A DNA stretch of 64,000 nucleotides, from the NCBI GenBank assembly GCA_951640195.1, contig OX621163.1, positions 3,596,001 to 3,660,000 on the forward strand, read 5' to 3'. Shown one piece after another: positions 1-10,551 of this stretch (within the stretch, counting starts at the first letter, position 1; each line of letters starts with the position of its first letter). The stretch comes from Porpolomopsis calyptriformis. Taxonomy: Eukaryota > Basidiomycota > Agaricomycetes > Agaricales > Hygrophoraceae. Under the pieces are notes generated by a model. That model was not told the DNA's origin and did not search any database. It saw only the letters and a program-made list of their open reading frames with translations. The translations under genes and the position numbers were made by a program.

Positions 1-456
1 ATAACTGATTGCGGTACCCCAAATGGTCCATAAATCGGGATTGTTGTATTCCCCACCTCTATGACACTGGGGCTATCGATTGAATATAAAACCCTGATTT
101 TTAGAGCAGTCTATAGCTACTTATACTTATACTTCCTCCTAAAACCTTACCATCTTCCACCACGACATACCAAATGCTCTAAAAATCGGAATTTTTGGTG
201 GGCTCACCATTAGTTCACTGTGCCTATCGAATGGATATGAAATTGCGATTTATAGAGTGCAATACAATAGCTGGGCTGCATAATGGTATAAATGGAGTAT
301 TTTACATATATCTCAAGAATGGGACCGCCGATTTTTTTAATTTATGGGTTAGTAAATTAAAAACTGATTGTATTGGGATGCCCTAATAATCCCCCAAAGA
401 ATTTTGAATTAATTTTGTGCCAGCATTTTGGTCATTTTGTTGATAATGGGTCCCTG
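1..456. other. No recognisable gene or element
   Basis: AT-rich sequence. The only ORF of note (195-386) is 63 codons, resembles nothing I know and has no coding-like neighbours. I see no repeat or RNA gene here. Confidence 0.5.
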
Positions 457-666
457 ATGTGCAAAAAAGTGTAAGGATTGGGGATAAGTTATCACACTTT
501 GCTCAATACCAGGATATGCACAGAACCAATGTATTGGGGCAATCTGGTATAAGCGGGAGTGGGATGTAAACTTATTGTTTACCTAAGTATAACCGGTACT
601 TAAGGTATCTGGTACAAATACGTACAAACATGGCATGGTGGCTGTATGTAACATATCTGTTACATA
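457..666 (+). repeat. Dispersed repeat, inverted partner at 47004-47217
   Basis: About 210 bp match the reverse complement of 47004-47217 with few differences; shared text includes GTGCAAAAAAGTGTAAGG and the palindromic end TGTAACATATCTGTTACA. Similarity stops abruptly at both ends in both copies, so this is a discrete mobile unit such as a solo LTR or MITE. I could not identify a convincing target-site duplication. Confidence 0.75.
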
Positions 667-719
667 TGAAGGACCATACTGGACAAAAATCATGTTTATC
701 CTCTTAGATCCTTGTGCAT

Positions 720-1215
720 AGTCATGCATAGATATTTATATATCTGCACATAAATTTACACATCTATACATAATTTTACATAAATTAATATTTCTGCACA
801 CAATTTTGTATAATTATGCACAACTTAGCATAATTACACATAACTTAGCATAATTATACATATTTGCACACAAGTTTTCATATCTGTGCACAAGTTTTCA
901 TATCTGTGCACAAGTTTTCATATCTGTGCACAAGTTTGCACATCTGTACACAGGTTTGCACATCTGTATATTTATAAAATGCTACATAATGGTATACATC
1001 TTGTAATATTACACCTTATGCTAAATTCTGCCACTCTAATATATATATTTTAGCATTATACAGATGTTAATATGAAATTATACACATATTTCATTCATAT
1101 AGTTATGAAGGACTATACATAGTGCTACATAGTGCTACATAGTGTTATATTTATAACTATATAATGCAACATATTGCCACATTATGTTGTATCATATAGT
1201 TGTAAAATATAGTTG
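720..1215. repeat. AT-rich tandem and low-complexity repeats
   Basis: Degenerate short repeats of the type CATATCTGTGCACAAGTTTT. At about 859-970 they form a regular 20-bp tandem array of roughly five units; degenerate relatives (TAATTATGCACAACTTAGCA) extend to the left. Around 1115-1145 there is a second short array of TACATAGTGC units. No spacer structure and no coding capacity. Confidence 0.8.
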
Positions 1216-1241
1216 TAAAATAATATTCTAGTTTGGTTTGG

Positions 1242-1618
1242 TGTTATGTCAGCAGTGTGTCTCAGGTCACTCAAATGTAAATCACAAAGAGGTCAGTGCA
1301 TAAGCTAACAGTGACAATGTTGAAGATCAAGACTAAGGAAAGTACAAGTGATCCATACCCTACTTATACTATCTGAGTCCTAATCGTGATTGTGATCTCT
1401 AAGGCAACATTCTATGGAATAGCTGACAAATGCATAGCAATGTGCAGCCTTGCGCAGCTACTGTGGAATAACTGCAGAGCATATCTTCATCAACCAATAG
1501 TATAATTGCCTCTAATCTATGAAACTATAAATAGAAGATTAGATAAGGGAAAGGTAAGATAAGGTTGAAAGGCAAGGAAAGTGAGTAGAATGGTGAGAAA
1601 ATCAAAGTGGCCATAACA
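1242..1618 (-). repeat. LTR of gypsy family F (probable 3' LTR)
   Basis: A 377-bp segment with 7-bp inverted termini, TGTTATG ... CATAACA. In minus orientation the bases just upstream (plus positions 1619-1632) read GAAGAGAGGGTGA, a polypurine tract expected next to a 3' LTR. This fits the minus-strand integrase fragment to the right. The second LTR of this element is not in the window. Confidence 0.65.
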
Positions 1619-2039
1619 TCACCCTCTCTTCAAATTTGCATCTGCGTGATGTTAGAACAGGTGTTGGAGATGTCTTGAGCAGTCTCAGAGTAACCATCTT
1701 GGTGCGTAACAAGGGGGGGCAGGGAGGTGATACTAGTATTGGCAACAAATTTCTAGAGCTGACAAGGGAGAGATGAGCTAGTACAGATGGAGTACCTGAC
1801 CTTGATTGTCCAGCTGTAGAACAGCTGTGATTGCATTAACAGGGTTGGATTCATAGATCCATACTTGACATATAGTTGAGGGTAGATGAGGAAGAAGGGT
1901 GGAACTGTCGAAATCATTGTCAAGGAGTCATTTGACTTTGATTGCAAGGAATGGAATGAGAACATCAATATTATCACTGACCTTTGGCAGTTTGTAGTCC
2001 TTACCAGTGGAGTCTGTGAGGGGTTGTAGAGATGTTCAT
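1619..2039 (-). other. 3' region of gypsy family F, no confident ORF
   Basis: Lies between the family F chromodomain and its probable 3' LTR. A 74-codon minus-strand ORF at 1753-1977 follows the chromodomain frame but has no recognisable motif. The right-hand part encodes the degraded tail of the polyprotein. Confidence 0.4.
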
Positions 2040-3567
2040 CAATACTGAAGAACTCATCTATCTGAATAACACGTATCTGGAGTTGAGGAGCTGGTTATTC
2101 AGAATGGAGGGTGTGGAATTCATTGACCAATTCCTGAGTGTTCTTGACATTTGACTCAGGTTCCCAAGTGTTTTCTTCACTAGTATAGCCTTCCCAATGC
2201 ACTAAATACTGTAGTTTCCCTCATTGCAGATGGGAGTCTAGGATGTCATTGACGACGTATTCAGAGTCACCTTCTAGTTGGATTGGAGGGGGAGGAGCAG
2301 GTTTTTTCTGATTTAGGAAAACAGGAGGATGATAGGGGGAGAGGTAGGATTTGTTGAAGACTGGGTAGAGTCCCAACCATTTATGAGGGAGTTCAAGTTT
2401 GTAGGCTGAGTAGCTGACCTTCTCAATGACCTTAAAGGGACTGAAGCATTTATTGTCAATCTCCTTCATAGGTTGTCTGGTCTTGATGTTGGTAGCAGCC
2501 AACCACACTTTGTCACCTAGCAAATATGCTTGCAAGGCTCAGATGTGTTTGTTGTGAGCAGTCTTCATTGTTTCATTAGCTCTTCTAAGGGTGGCTTCAG
2601 CTTCTTGATGGATGTTCTTCATCTGATCAGTAAATTGGGTTGCAGATTCATTTCGGACTTCTCTCAAGGTGTTGTTTCCTGTCTAGGAGTTCTGGCTGTA
2701 ATTGACATAGAAGGGGGTTTGATGCATGGCTGTGTGTATGGAATTGTTGTTCAAGAATTCAGCAAGCGCAAGCCATTCCTTCCAATTATCCTGACAATGA
2801 TTGATGAAGATGTGGAGGTACTGTTCAAGCATCTGATTCATTCATTTAGATTGGCTATTGGTCTGGAAATGATAGGCTGTGGAAACATTCTGCGAGGTGC
2901 CCAGAAGGCAAAAGAGATCAGTCATAAATTTAGAAATGAATTGTGGGTTGTGATCATGGATGATCCACTGGGGGACACTGTGATCTTGAACAACATGATC
3001 CTGAATAATCTTCATGAAACCTTACTGTGATCATATCCTAAGGTCATGTAGGAGGATCGAAAGGGTGAAGTGGAGTCTTCACAGGTAGTTAGGATGCCTT
3101 GGTTCACTGGCATGTTTTGCAACTGTGGATATAAGCACCAACATCTCTCCTGATGGTAGGCCACCAGTAGTTGCGACATATAGCTTCAGCAGTCTTGAAG
3201 GAGCTATAGTGTCTAGAGAGAGGACTGTTATGATATTGAGCAATGATTTTGCCATGAAGTGGGGTGTCCTTTGAGACATAAGTCTAGTCTAAGTAAGTCC
3301 TAATACCATCATCTCAGGTCTTCCAGTTGTCTTTATATTTTTCTTGAAGGAGAGTAGCTTGTTTTTCTTCATTTTGGTACAAATTTCAGATTCAGGAGTG
3401 GAAATTAATGGGTTCAACCTCATGTTGAACCTGATAGAGATCTACTATAGGGTGGTCTGGAGTGGGAAAAAGATTATTAGGGAGTGAAATAACATCATCA
3501 TTGTTATTCACCCCCCTCTCAAAACCTGGTCATCTCGACAGGATATCAGCCTTGGAATTGGCCCTGC
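2040..3567 (-). pseudogene. Ty3/gypsy family F pol fragment (RNase H tail, integrase, chromodomain)
   Basis: Minus-strand remnant of a chromovirus polyprotein. Reading leftwards it starts at the RNase H/integrase tether (NSKADILSR), continues through an integrase HHCC zinc domain (H..H then HSCKTCQ) and a DDE core with NPQFISKF, then the GDKVWL/GPFKV-type C-terminal domain and a chromodomain containing YLVHWEGY and NTWEPESN. Several in-frame stops interrupt it, for example TGA within the chromodomain at about 2218. It is cut at 3567, where the family A LTR begins, so RT, protease and gag are absent. Recognition rests on family motifs; no intact protein can be made from it. Confidence 0.85.
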
Positions 3568-3926
3568 TGTTAGACGGCAGTCTAGGGTTGATCGCAAGGT
3601 TTTACTTCAGGCTCTGGGTGTAGGGTTTTAAAGGGTTGGAAGACTACTGATTGGGGTGTTAACGAAAGAAACAGACTTATCCTAAGTCTATCTACTGCTA
3701 GCTTTATATACTAGCTAAGTATGAGTCATATTGACTACGTGTGAGTCGTAACGACTATGGATGAGTCATGTAGATAAGGAGAGTGATGGTTGACTAAATA
3801 TAGATATGGCTTGGTCACCTTGTATTACTAAGTGGAGCTTGGGTGGCTAAGCGGCTATTGGTGTAAACTGTCTGATGTAAATGGGAATAGACGAGCAAAG
3901 GAAAAGGAAAAAATATATCTCTGACA
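3568..3926 (-). repeat. 3' LTR of family A
   Basis: 359 bp, starting TGTTAGACGG and ending CTCTGACA on the plus strand. It is the twin of 10193-10551. A purine-rich stretch GGAGGTGAA in minus orientation sits directly upstream at plus 3927-3936, as expected for priming of second-strand synthesis. Confidence 0.95.
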
Positions 3927-4205
3927 TTCACCTCCACAAAAAGGAAATTCATCCCAAATTTTGAGAAGACCCTTCGAAGCGAAGGAAGGGTGTCAAGGGG
4001 AGGTGTAAAGGGATGGTAGAGGTGGGTAGAGGGGTGATGAGATGGGTGAGCGATAAAGAGGAGGGATGAGTGGATAGTTGTCGGATCAAAGACTATCCAC
4101 TAGGTATGCTTTTCCTCAACTCTCCAGTAGATATCACCTTCTCTAACCACACATCCAGAAGGGAGGCGTAAGGAATACTGTTCGTTCGGAAACAGCATCC
4201 GGTCC

Positions 4206-4898
4206 CTAGGTCGCGCCATCATAAACTGGGGGTTGAAGCAGGTGTCCATCTGGGTCAAACCAGTGGTAACGGCCATCCAGCTCCCGGGCACGTCGCAACC
4301 AAGTTTCAGCCAGCTCCCTACACATCATAGCATTCTCCTCCAGGTCAAGGATCCTTTCGTACTTGGCATCCATTATCGAGCGGTACCCGTTTCGGGCAGC
4401 ATAGAGTTGGTCGGCGACGCGATGGATGTGGTGCGAGATGGGGTCTTCGGGGATAGTGGGGGTGGTGACGTCGGATTCGTCCTGGTCCGGTATAACCATC
4501 AAAAGTTGGCGCCCAACTTGGTATGCCTCCAGCCAATCTTCAAGTTGATTCTTCTTGTCGTCAAAGTCGCTGTCCTTGTTGAACGTGTACCAGTGACAGT
4601 CGTAGTTAAGTTCGCATCGACGTGCTCCAGAGATAAAAGGGACGTAGGTTTCGGGGCACCCAGATAGGTGCTCAACCCTGGCAAAGGGGAGCCCTCGGTA
4701 GTTACGGTTTTGTCCCGGCTTGTTGATAGTGTCGGTACATCGTCTCGGCTTCTTGAACCGTCGGGTAACCAAGACGCTGTCAGACGAGGAAGAGGAGGAA
4801 GAGGAATCAGGGGGAAGGTTGGAGGTAGAAGCAGTGGGGTTCCCTCGGGGTGGATGCCTCCCAGTCGACTTGCGGGTGTAACGAACTTCACGGGGCAT
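4206..4898 (-). CDS. Accessory ORF downstream of pol in family A (230 aa, unknown)
   Basis: An uninterrupted 230-codon ORF between the chromodomain end (5013) and the 3' LTR, in the same sense as pol. I do not recognise its family. It starts basic (MPREVRYTRKSTGR), has a run of eight serines at about residues 33-40, then a central part rich in aromatic and acidic residues and a helical C-terminal half (about 150-215). CpG content and GC are visibly higher than in neighbouring pol, and it has no stops although gag-pol has several. An overlapping frame at 4100-4291 (ending ...GDIYWRVEEKHT) reads like a protein continuation, so a frameshift may have shortened the C-terminus. It could be a third retrotransposon protein or an acquired gene. 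Confidence 0.65.
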   Translation of the reverse strand: MPREVRYTRKSTGRHPPRGNPTASTSNLPPDSSSSSSSSDSVLVTRRFKKPRRCTDTINKPGQNRNYRGLPFARVEHLSGCPETYVPFISGARRCELNYDCHWYTFNKDSDFDDKKNQLEDWLEAYQVGRQLLMVIPDQDESDVTTPTIPEDPISHHIHRVADQLYAARNGYRSIMDAKYERILDLEENAMMCRELAETWLRRARELDGRYHWFDPDGHLLQPPVYDGAT

Positions 4899-5012
4899 TT
4901 CGTGCTTCTTTTGATAATTGTTGGAAAGGGGAAGTCCTTATAATTGTCGGAGATTGAAAAGGAGAAAAGGAGATTCAACGATCGTGATGTCGGTAGTATT
5001 CGTAAAAGAGAG

Positions 5013-8000
5013 TTAAATCGCCGCTTGAATGGACTTTTCATAATTCATTAAGATGTCTTTTGCGTGTTTGAGGTTCCATCGTGGTTCCCAGGTGGCTGCC
5101 TCTATCGGGTAGCCTTTCCACTTGATTAGATATTGTCGGTTTCGTTTTCCTGGGGTGTGATTTAAGATACATTCCACTTCATACTCGGGCTCTCCTTCGA
5201 TCACATCTGGAGGTGGTCAGAGATTGTCATCTTCTCCGATCAGGGGGTGGAGATCGAGATTCTCTTCTAGAGCCTTGAGTAGTGAAACGTGAAACACGGG
5301 ATGAATCCTCCATGACAGCGGTAGCTTTAGTCGGTAAGCCACAGGCAATACTTGTTTTAGAATTATAAAAGGTCCGAGCCAGCGGACATCCAGTTTCTTT
5401 GTGGGCCGGCCAGTTTTCAAATTCTTGGCATCAAGCCAGACCCTTTGTCCTTCGTAAAACGTGGGTTCCTTTTGACGTTTTCGATCGGCGTAGAGCTTCA
5501 TTGAGTTAGCGGTCTTTTGGAGAGACTCTTCAGCGTTCTCTCTAGCCCTAGTGAGCTGCATGTAAAACTCGTTGGCATCGGGATTTGAGGTTTGGGTTGG
5601 AACTGATAAGGGGGTGTGAGGGTGTCGGCCATATTCAAGCCAGAAGGGGGATTGGTGAGTGGAGGAATGTTCTCGGTTGTTATAAGCGAACTCCGCCGGA
5701 GCTAACCAATCTTTCCAGTCATCTTGCATGAAGTTAGTGTAGAGCCGTACGTACTGCTCTAACTCTTGATTGGTTCATTCGGTTTGTCCATCTGTTTGGG
5801 GGTGATAGGCAGTAGAAAGCCCAGAAGTGGTTCCTAGGAGTTCATTCAATGACGTAGCGAATTTTGATGAGAATTGGGTTCCTCAATCGGTGATGATCTT
5901 CTCTGGCCATCCATGGTGCTTCCAGACATGTTCTTGAAACAGCGCAGCAGTTCCTTTAGCAGACAGGTTTCCAGTTGTTGGGATGAAGTGAGCCCGTTTG
6001 GTGAATCTGTCCACCACAACTAGAATAGCATCAAATCCTTTTGAATTAGGGAGTTCCATGATTAGATCAGCAGTGATCTGTTGCCACGGTTTAGTAGGAG
6101 GGGGTAACGGTTGGAGAAGTCCAGTGGGTTTCTGTGGATAAACCTTGGTCTGTTGACAAGCAAGCCAGGACTTCACGTAATTGGTGATATCTTGTGGGGC
6201 ACCTTCCCATGTATAATTACGGAGGAGCAGTTCCTTCGTCTTCTCAATGCCGGGATGGCCACCAGTGGGTGTGTCATGGGTTAATTGAATAATTTCTGTG
6301 CGCAAAGATACGTCCTTTGGCACAACTATACGATCTCCAGCATCGCGCACAATGCCATCTACGTGGGTGTATCCGGAAGAGGGATCTTCAATTTTGGCCA
6401 TGATCTTGAGGGGTAGGGGGGAATGAAAACAAAGCTTGGATAAAAAGTTGGGGGACGATAAACTGATAATCGCATTGATGAAAAGCGCATTGACAAAAAG
6501 TTCTTTTGGCAGAAGGACCTTGTCCTCCACCTCCTCATAAGACTCCGGGTAATGATCTGGACGTTTGGAGAGTCCATCAGCCTTATTCTTGATTCTAGGC
6601 TGGTAGCTGATTCTGAACCAAAAGCGAGCTAAAAACTCAGACCATCTAGCCTAGCATCTGGAGAGCTGATGACTGGTCATGAAGTATTGGAGGGACTGGT
6701 TGTCAGTCTTGATCATAATGGGCTGTCGTGTCCCTTGTAGAAGGTATCTCCATTCATTCAAGGCAGATATGATGGCCAAAAGCTCTTGGTCATGGGTGGG
6801 GTAATTTCGTTCAGCTGGGAGGAGGGTCTTGGAGTAGAAGCCAATGGGATGCCAATCTTCTTCGTCATTCTCTTTCTGGGTCAAGACTGCACCCAGTGCA
6901 ACACTAGAAGCATCCGTCTCCAGAAGGTAAGGAAGGTCTGGCTTCGGGGTCCTCAAAACAGGAGCAGAGGTAAGCGCATTCTTGAGGGTATCAAAAGCAC
7001 GTTGTTGCTTAGGGGTCCAAATCCATTCTTGATCCTTTCATAGGAGCTCATTAAGAGGACGAGCAATCAGGGAGTAATCCTTGATAAACCTCCGCCAAAA
7101 GTTGGCAGTGCCAAGGAAGGATTAGAGATCTCGTTTTTTCTGGGGGATAGGCCAGGTTCTGATCGCCTCAACCTTCTTGGGGTTAATAGCAATGTGGCCT
7201 TTTGAGATCATCATCCCCAGATAAATCACTTCCTTTTTCTCAAACTGGCACTTGACAGGTTTGCAGGACAGTTGGTTCTTCTCCATGATCTCTAGAGTTC
7301 GTTCTGTCCAATAGGTGAGTTCAGTGAGGTCCTTTCCCATGATCAGGATATTGTCAATATAGATATGGACCTGCTTGGAATCGATAACCTCTTTGAAGAG
7401 AACGTCGATCATTCGTTGGAAGGAGGCAGGCGAGTTTTGCATTCCAAAGAACATAACAGTGGGCTCGAACAGCCCTCGTTGAGTGTTGAAGGCTCCTTTC
7501 CATTCGTCTCCTTCTTTGATACGAATATTGTTAAAGCCCCATCGGATATCCATGACTGTGAACAGTTCCGCTTCTGATAACTTGGTCTGTTGAATAATCT
7601 CAGAGATGAGAGGTAAGGGATAGGCGTCTGGGATTGTGTGAGCATTCAGATAGCGATAGTCTTGGATTGGACGTAGTCCAGCATCTTGTCCTTGGGCATT
7701 AACTTCTTCACCTTTGGCAGCAAAGAAGAAGGAGGCAGCTTGTTTGGAGTTTGATCGTCGTATTCGTCCACTTGCAAGTTGTTCCTCCAGGAATTCATTC
7801 AGCTTTCCCTGTTCGTACTCAGTGAGTTTGTACACCTTTCCGATCTTGGGTCTAAAGGTAGGTTCGAGATCGATTGCATGGTCAAATTCTGGTTGTCGTG
7901 GGGGAAGTTCATCAAAGGTGGTCTTCATAAACACCTTCCAGTGCCTCCAGTATTTCTTCGGCACATACTTCTTCATATCTTCCTCCACGGTAGTGGGTCT

Positions 8001-8590
8001 TGCATGGTCTCCCAGTGAGACCAATCTGATAATCTTGGCGTAGGAGTCGCCATTCAATGTAGAGCCTACTCGTGACACTATCACTCCAGCCTGAGAAGTC
8101 TTGGTTGGGGCCACAGTCTGACGTGAAGTCAGTGTTCCAGCCTTCCAGTCAACCAGGGGATCGTTACATTTGAGCCACAGGTAGCCAAGGATAACCTGTA
8201 TCATATCTCCTAAATTTGTCACTTCCAAATGGGTTCATTCCCTAGGAAAATCCGGCGTCTCAATCCACAGGTCTACAGCATATTCGATGGGACCTCCTCG
8301 GTTGTCTGTCCCATCTGCGTTCCGCATGGGGATTGGTCCTTCCAATCGATAAAAAGGGATATCACGCTCCTGCACAAAATTCCAGTTTATAAAGCATCCA
8401 GAGGCGCCAGAGTCTATCAATGCACTGGCGGCAATTCGTCTACCAGTGTCTGTGGTTTCCAACCAAAGGGGTATGGTTAAAGCTTCTTCACTCGAATCAA
8501 GTGCACCAAGAATTTGGGAAATAGATTGCATAGGGGTAGTGGTACACATAGAAAAGGAGTCCGCAACGCACGAGCTATTGTCCGGACTGT
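5013..8590 (-). pseudogene. pol: Family A pol: protease, RT, RNase H, integrase, chromodomain
   Basis: A single minus-strand reading frame broken by stops. In order: aspartic protease with ALIDSGASG (about 8430-8480); reverse transcriptase with a YIDN active-site box (HIYIDNILI) where YIDD is usual; RNase H with LLETDASSVALG and THDQELLAI; tether NKADGLSKR; integrase HHCC (HPGIEKTKEL..., LACQQTK) and DDE core (DFIMELP-type LIMELPNSKGF, IITD); GPFIILK-type C-terminal domain; and a chromodomain with YLIKWKGYPIEAATWEP ending at 5013. In-frame stops lie near 8232, 7119, 7038, 6648, 5880, 5775 and 5214; most are explained by C-to-T change of CGA, CAA or CAG. The frame is -1 relative to gag. Confidence 0.92.
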
Positions 8591-10060
8591 TCAAAAACCC
8601 TGTTTCTCCAAAGCTCTCTTCAGCTCTTCTTTCCTCTTAGGCTCCCAGTTGACGATACCACACTTCTCGAAGTCTTGACAAGAATCTTCATTGGAGTTGA
8701 CCTCCTCAATCGAGGCTGAGGTCTCCAGAACTCGAACATTTCTTCCTTGACCGGGTTTCTTTCCTCCACGACCTCTAGCTGCTGGGGTGAAGGGGTGGCT
8801 TCCAGAACCAGAAGTACTTGTCCTAGGAGCATTGGGACAAGAACTGGCAAAGTGGCCAAATCGTCCACAGTTGAAACATGCTCCTTTGGGAATTCCTCCT
8901 AGTGAAGCAGGCTTTTCTTCTTGTTTGATTCTGGGGGCAGCAGGGTTGGAATAGGTGGAGGGACCAGCAGGTGGTCCTTGTCGGTAGGGGGTGTTGGTGA
9001 TGCGAGTGTTGCAAGTCTGGGGCTTAGAAGATGTTCTAGCCAGAAATTCTCGATGTCGTCTGTCAAGTTCAGCAGCACGAGACTGCCATTCAAAGAGGGT
9101 GGTGGGTTGACGATCTGAAAGGTAGATCTGTCGCAAAAGGGAGGGGTTGAGTCCATCTTTATATAAAGTCATCGAAGCTTCTTGTCCGTATCCAGTATCA
9201 TGGGCCCATCGATTGAAATTGATATTATACTCCTCTGCACTCTTGTTGAACTGCTTGACGTCCTTGATCTTCAGTTGAGCAGTTGACTTGGGGTCCAAGT
9301 CTCCAAAGTCTCGGGCAAGGGCTTGTTCAAAGACAGCCCAATCAGCACCAACCCAGTTCAACGTTGTGTAAGCGTCTACTTGACGCTCAGCCCATGGTTC
9401 TGCATTTCCTCCGATCATAAACGACAAGGCATAGATAATCTTGTCGGCCTCTGAGATTCCTGGTCGTCCCAAATGGTTCAGCTTCACTTGATGCAGGAAA
9501 TTGCGAACCTTGGTGGGATCACCAGAGAATTCGTCAGGAGGGTTCATTTTGATCTTGGCGGGGGCAGGGGCAGGGGCAGGGACAGGGGCAGGGGCAGGGA
9601 CAGGTTGGGGGAATACTGGGGGTGCTTGGAGAGGTTGTGGGAATAGCCCAAGAGGGGCAGGGACAGGTTGGGGGCCTATGAGGTTGGCCATCAATACTTG
9701 GAGTTGTTGTTCGATTCTATGACTCGCTTACGCTTGGTCTTGTTGGACCTGCAGCAATTGCTGATAATCCTGCTTCATGATCTCAAAGGCTACGCGTGGA
9801 TCTTCTTCTTCATCCTCATCATTGTCCTCAGCTCGACCTTTCCCTTTTGAGTGAGAGGGACCTGCTTGTTCTTCTTGTTCTTGTTCTTCTTCTTCTTGGG
9901 CAGGGTCAACCATCTCGTTGGGGATGGGAGCTGGGGCAGGAGGGAGAGAACCTTCCTGGGAGAGAGGGATAGCAGGGTGAGGGATAGTGGATGATGAACA
10001 AGTCAAAACCATTGGTGGAACGGTGGCAGTTGGATATTGGGGGGCTTGATGGGAATACAA
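8591..10060 (-). pseudogene. gag: Family A gag (nucleocapsid-type polyprotein)
   Basis: A minus-strand frame from 10060 to the TGA at 8591-8593, with one internal stop (TAA, 9728-9730) in a CAA-like context. The N-terminal part is acidic (runs of Glu and Gln). After the stop come a Pro/Ala-rich tract (about 9540-9690), the capsid-like gag domain (FSGDPTKVRNFLHQVKL, GNAEPWAERQ) and a CCHC zinc knuckle CFNCGRFGHFASSCPN that would bind element RNA. It ends ...LEKQGF-stop, directly on the slippery heptamer. Length and order are normal for fungal chromoviruses. Confidence 0.92.
8594..8600 (-). promoter_or_regulatory. Candidate -1 ribosomal frameshift heptamer G GGT TTT
   Basis: On the minus strand gag ends CAG GGT TTT TGA. 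The seven bases GGGTTTT fit X XXY YYZ in the gag frame and immediately precede the stop. Slipping back one base continues into TTG AAC AGT CCG, which is the pol frame. The same arrangement occurs in family C at 35472-35478. Downstream RNA structure was not assessed. Confidence 0.75.
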
Positions 10061-10180
10061 GGGGAGAGAGCAAGCCTAATCGATGTTAATGTCTGGGTGG
10101 TGAAATTGATCTCGTGGGTGAAGACCTTCAGCACTGGCCAGACAGAGTAGGGGTTGTATAGCGTGGAGTGAGCAAGAAGG

Positions 10181-10192
10181 AAGTCTGTTTCT
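10181..10192 (-). promoter_or_regulatory. Self-complementary primer-binding site of family A
   Basis: Directly adjoining the 5' LTR, the minus strand reads AGAAACAGACTT. This is the exact reverse complement of AAGTCTGTTTCT inside the LTR (10292-10303). That LTR dodecamer lies about 30 bases downstream of a TATATAAA box (10328-10335), where transcription should begin. So the transcript's own 5' end could prime reverse transcription, as in Tf1/sushi elements. Confidence 0.75.
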
Positions 10193-10551
10193 TGTTAGAC
10201 GGCAGTCTAGGGTTGATCGCAAGGTTTTACTTCAGGCTCTGGGTGTAGGGTTTTAAAGGGTTGGAAGACTACTGATTGGGGTGTTAACGAAAGAAACAGA
10301 CTTATCCTAAGTCTATCTACTGCTAGCTTTATATACTAGCTAAGTATGAGTCATATTGACTACGTGTGAGTCGTAACGACTATGGATGAGTCATGTAGAT
10401 AAGGAGAGTGATGGTTGACTAAATATAGATATGGCTTGGTCACCTTGTATTACTAAGCGGAGCTTGGGTGGCTAAGCGGCTATTGGTGTAAACTGTCTGA
10501 TGTAAATGGGAATAGACGAGCAAAGGAAAAGGAAAAAATATATCTCTGACA
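10193..10551 (-). repeat. 5' LTR of family A with TATA box
   Basis: 359 bp and one base different from 3568-3926. In minus orientation it contains TATATAAAG (10327-10335) followed about 30 bases later by AAGTCTGTTTCT, the proposed start of the R region. It abuts family B reverse transcriptase sequence at 10552. Confidence 0.95.

Larger units (their letters stand above)
3568..10551 (-). mobile_element. Structurally complete Ty3/gypsy chromovirus, family A
   Basis: A 6,984-bp element bounded by 359-bp LTRs (TGTTAGAC ... TCTGACA in plus orientation) that differ at only one base, T versus C at the ACTAAG(T/C)GGAG position. Reading on the minus strand: 5' LTR, primer-binding site, gag, protease, RT, RNase H, integrase, chromodomain, accessory ORF, polypurine tract (plus 3927-3936), 3' LTR. 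gag and pol have accumulated stops, so it cannot act on its own. Flanking pentamers are CCTGC (left) and TGCGT (right), so no target duplication is visible; the left flank is family F and the right flank family B. Confidence 0.93.

Noticed and set aside
859..970. Regular 20-bp repeats resembling a CRISPR array
   Set aside because: The units are contiguous with no unique spacers, in a eukaryotic AT-rich region. It is a simple tandem repeat.
4233..5041. Several overlapping ORFs of 90-180 codons on both strands
   Set aside because: They are shadows of the 4206-4898 accessory ORF; its high GC leaves few stops in other frames.
9501..9722. Gly/Ala-rich plus-strand ORF
   Set aside because: It is the antisense reading of the Pro/Ala-rich tract in family A gag.
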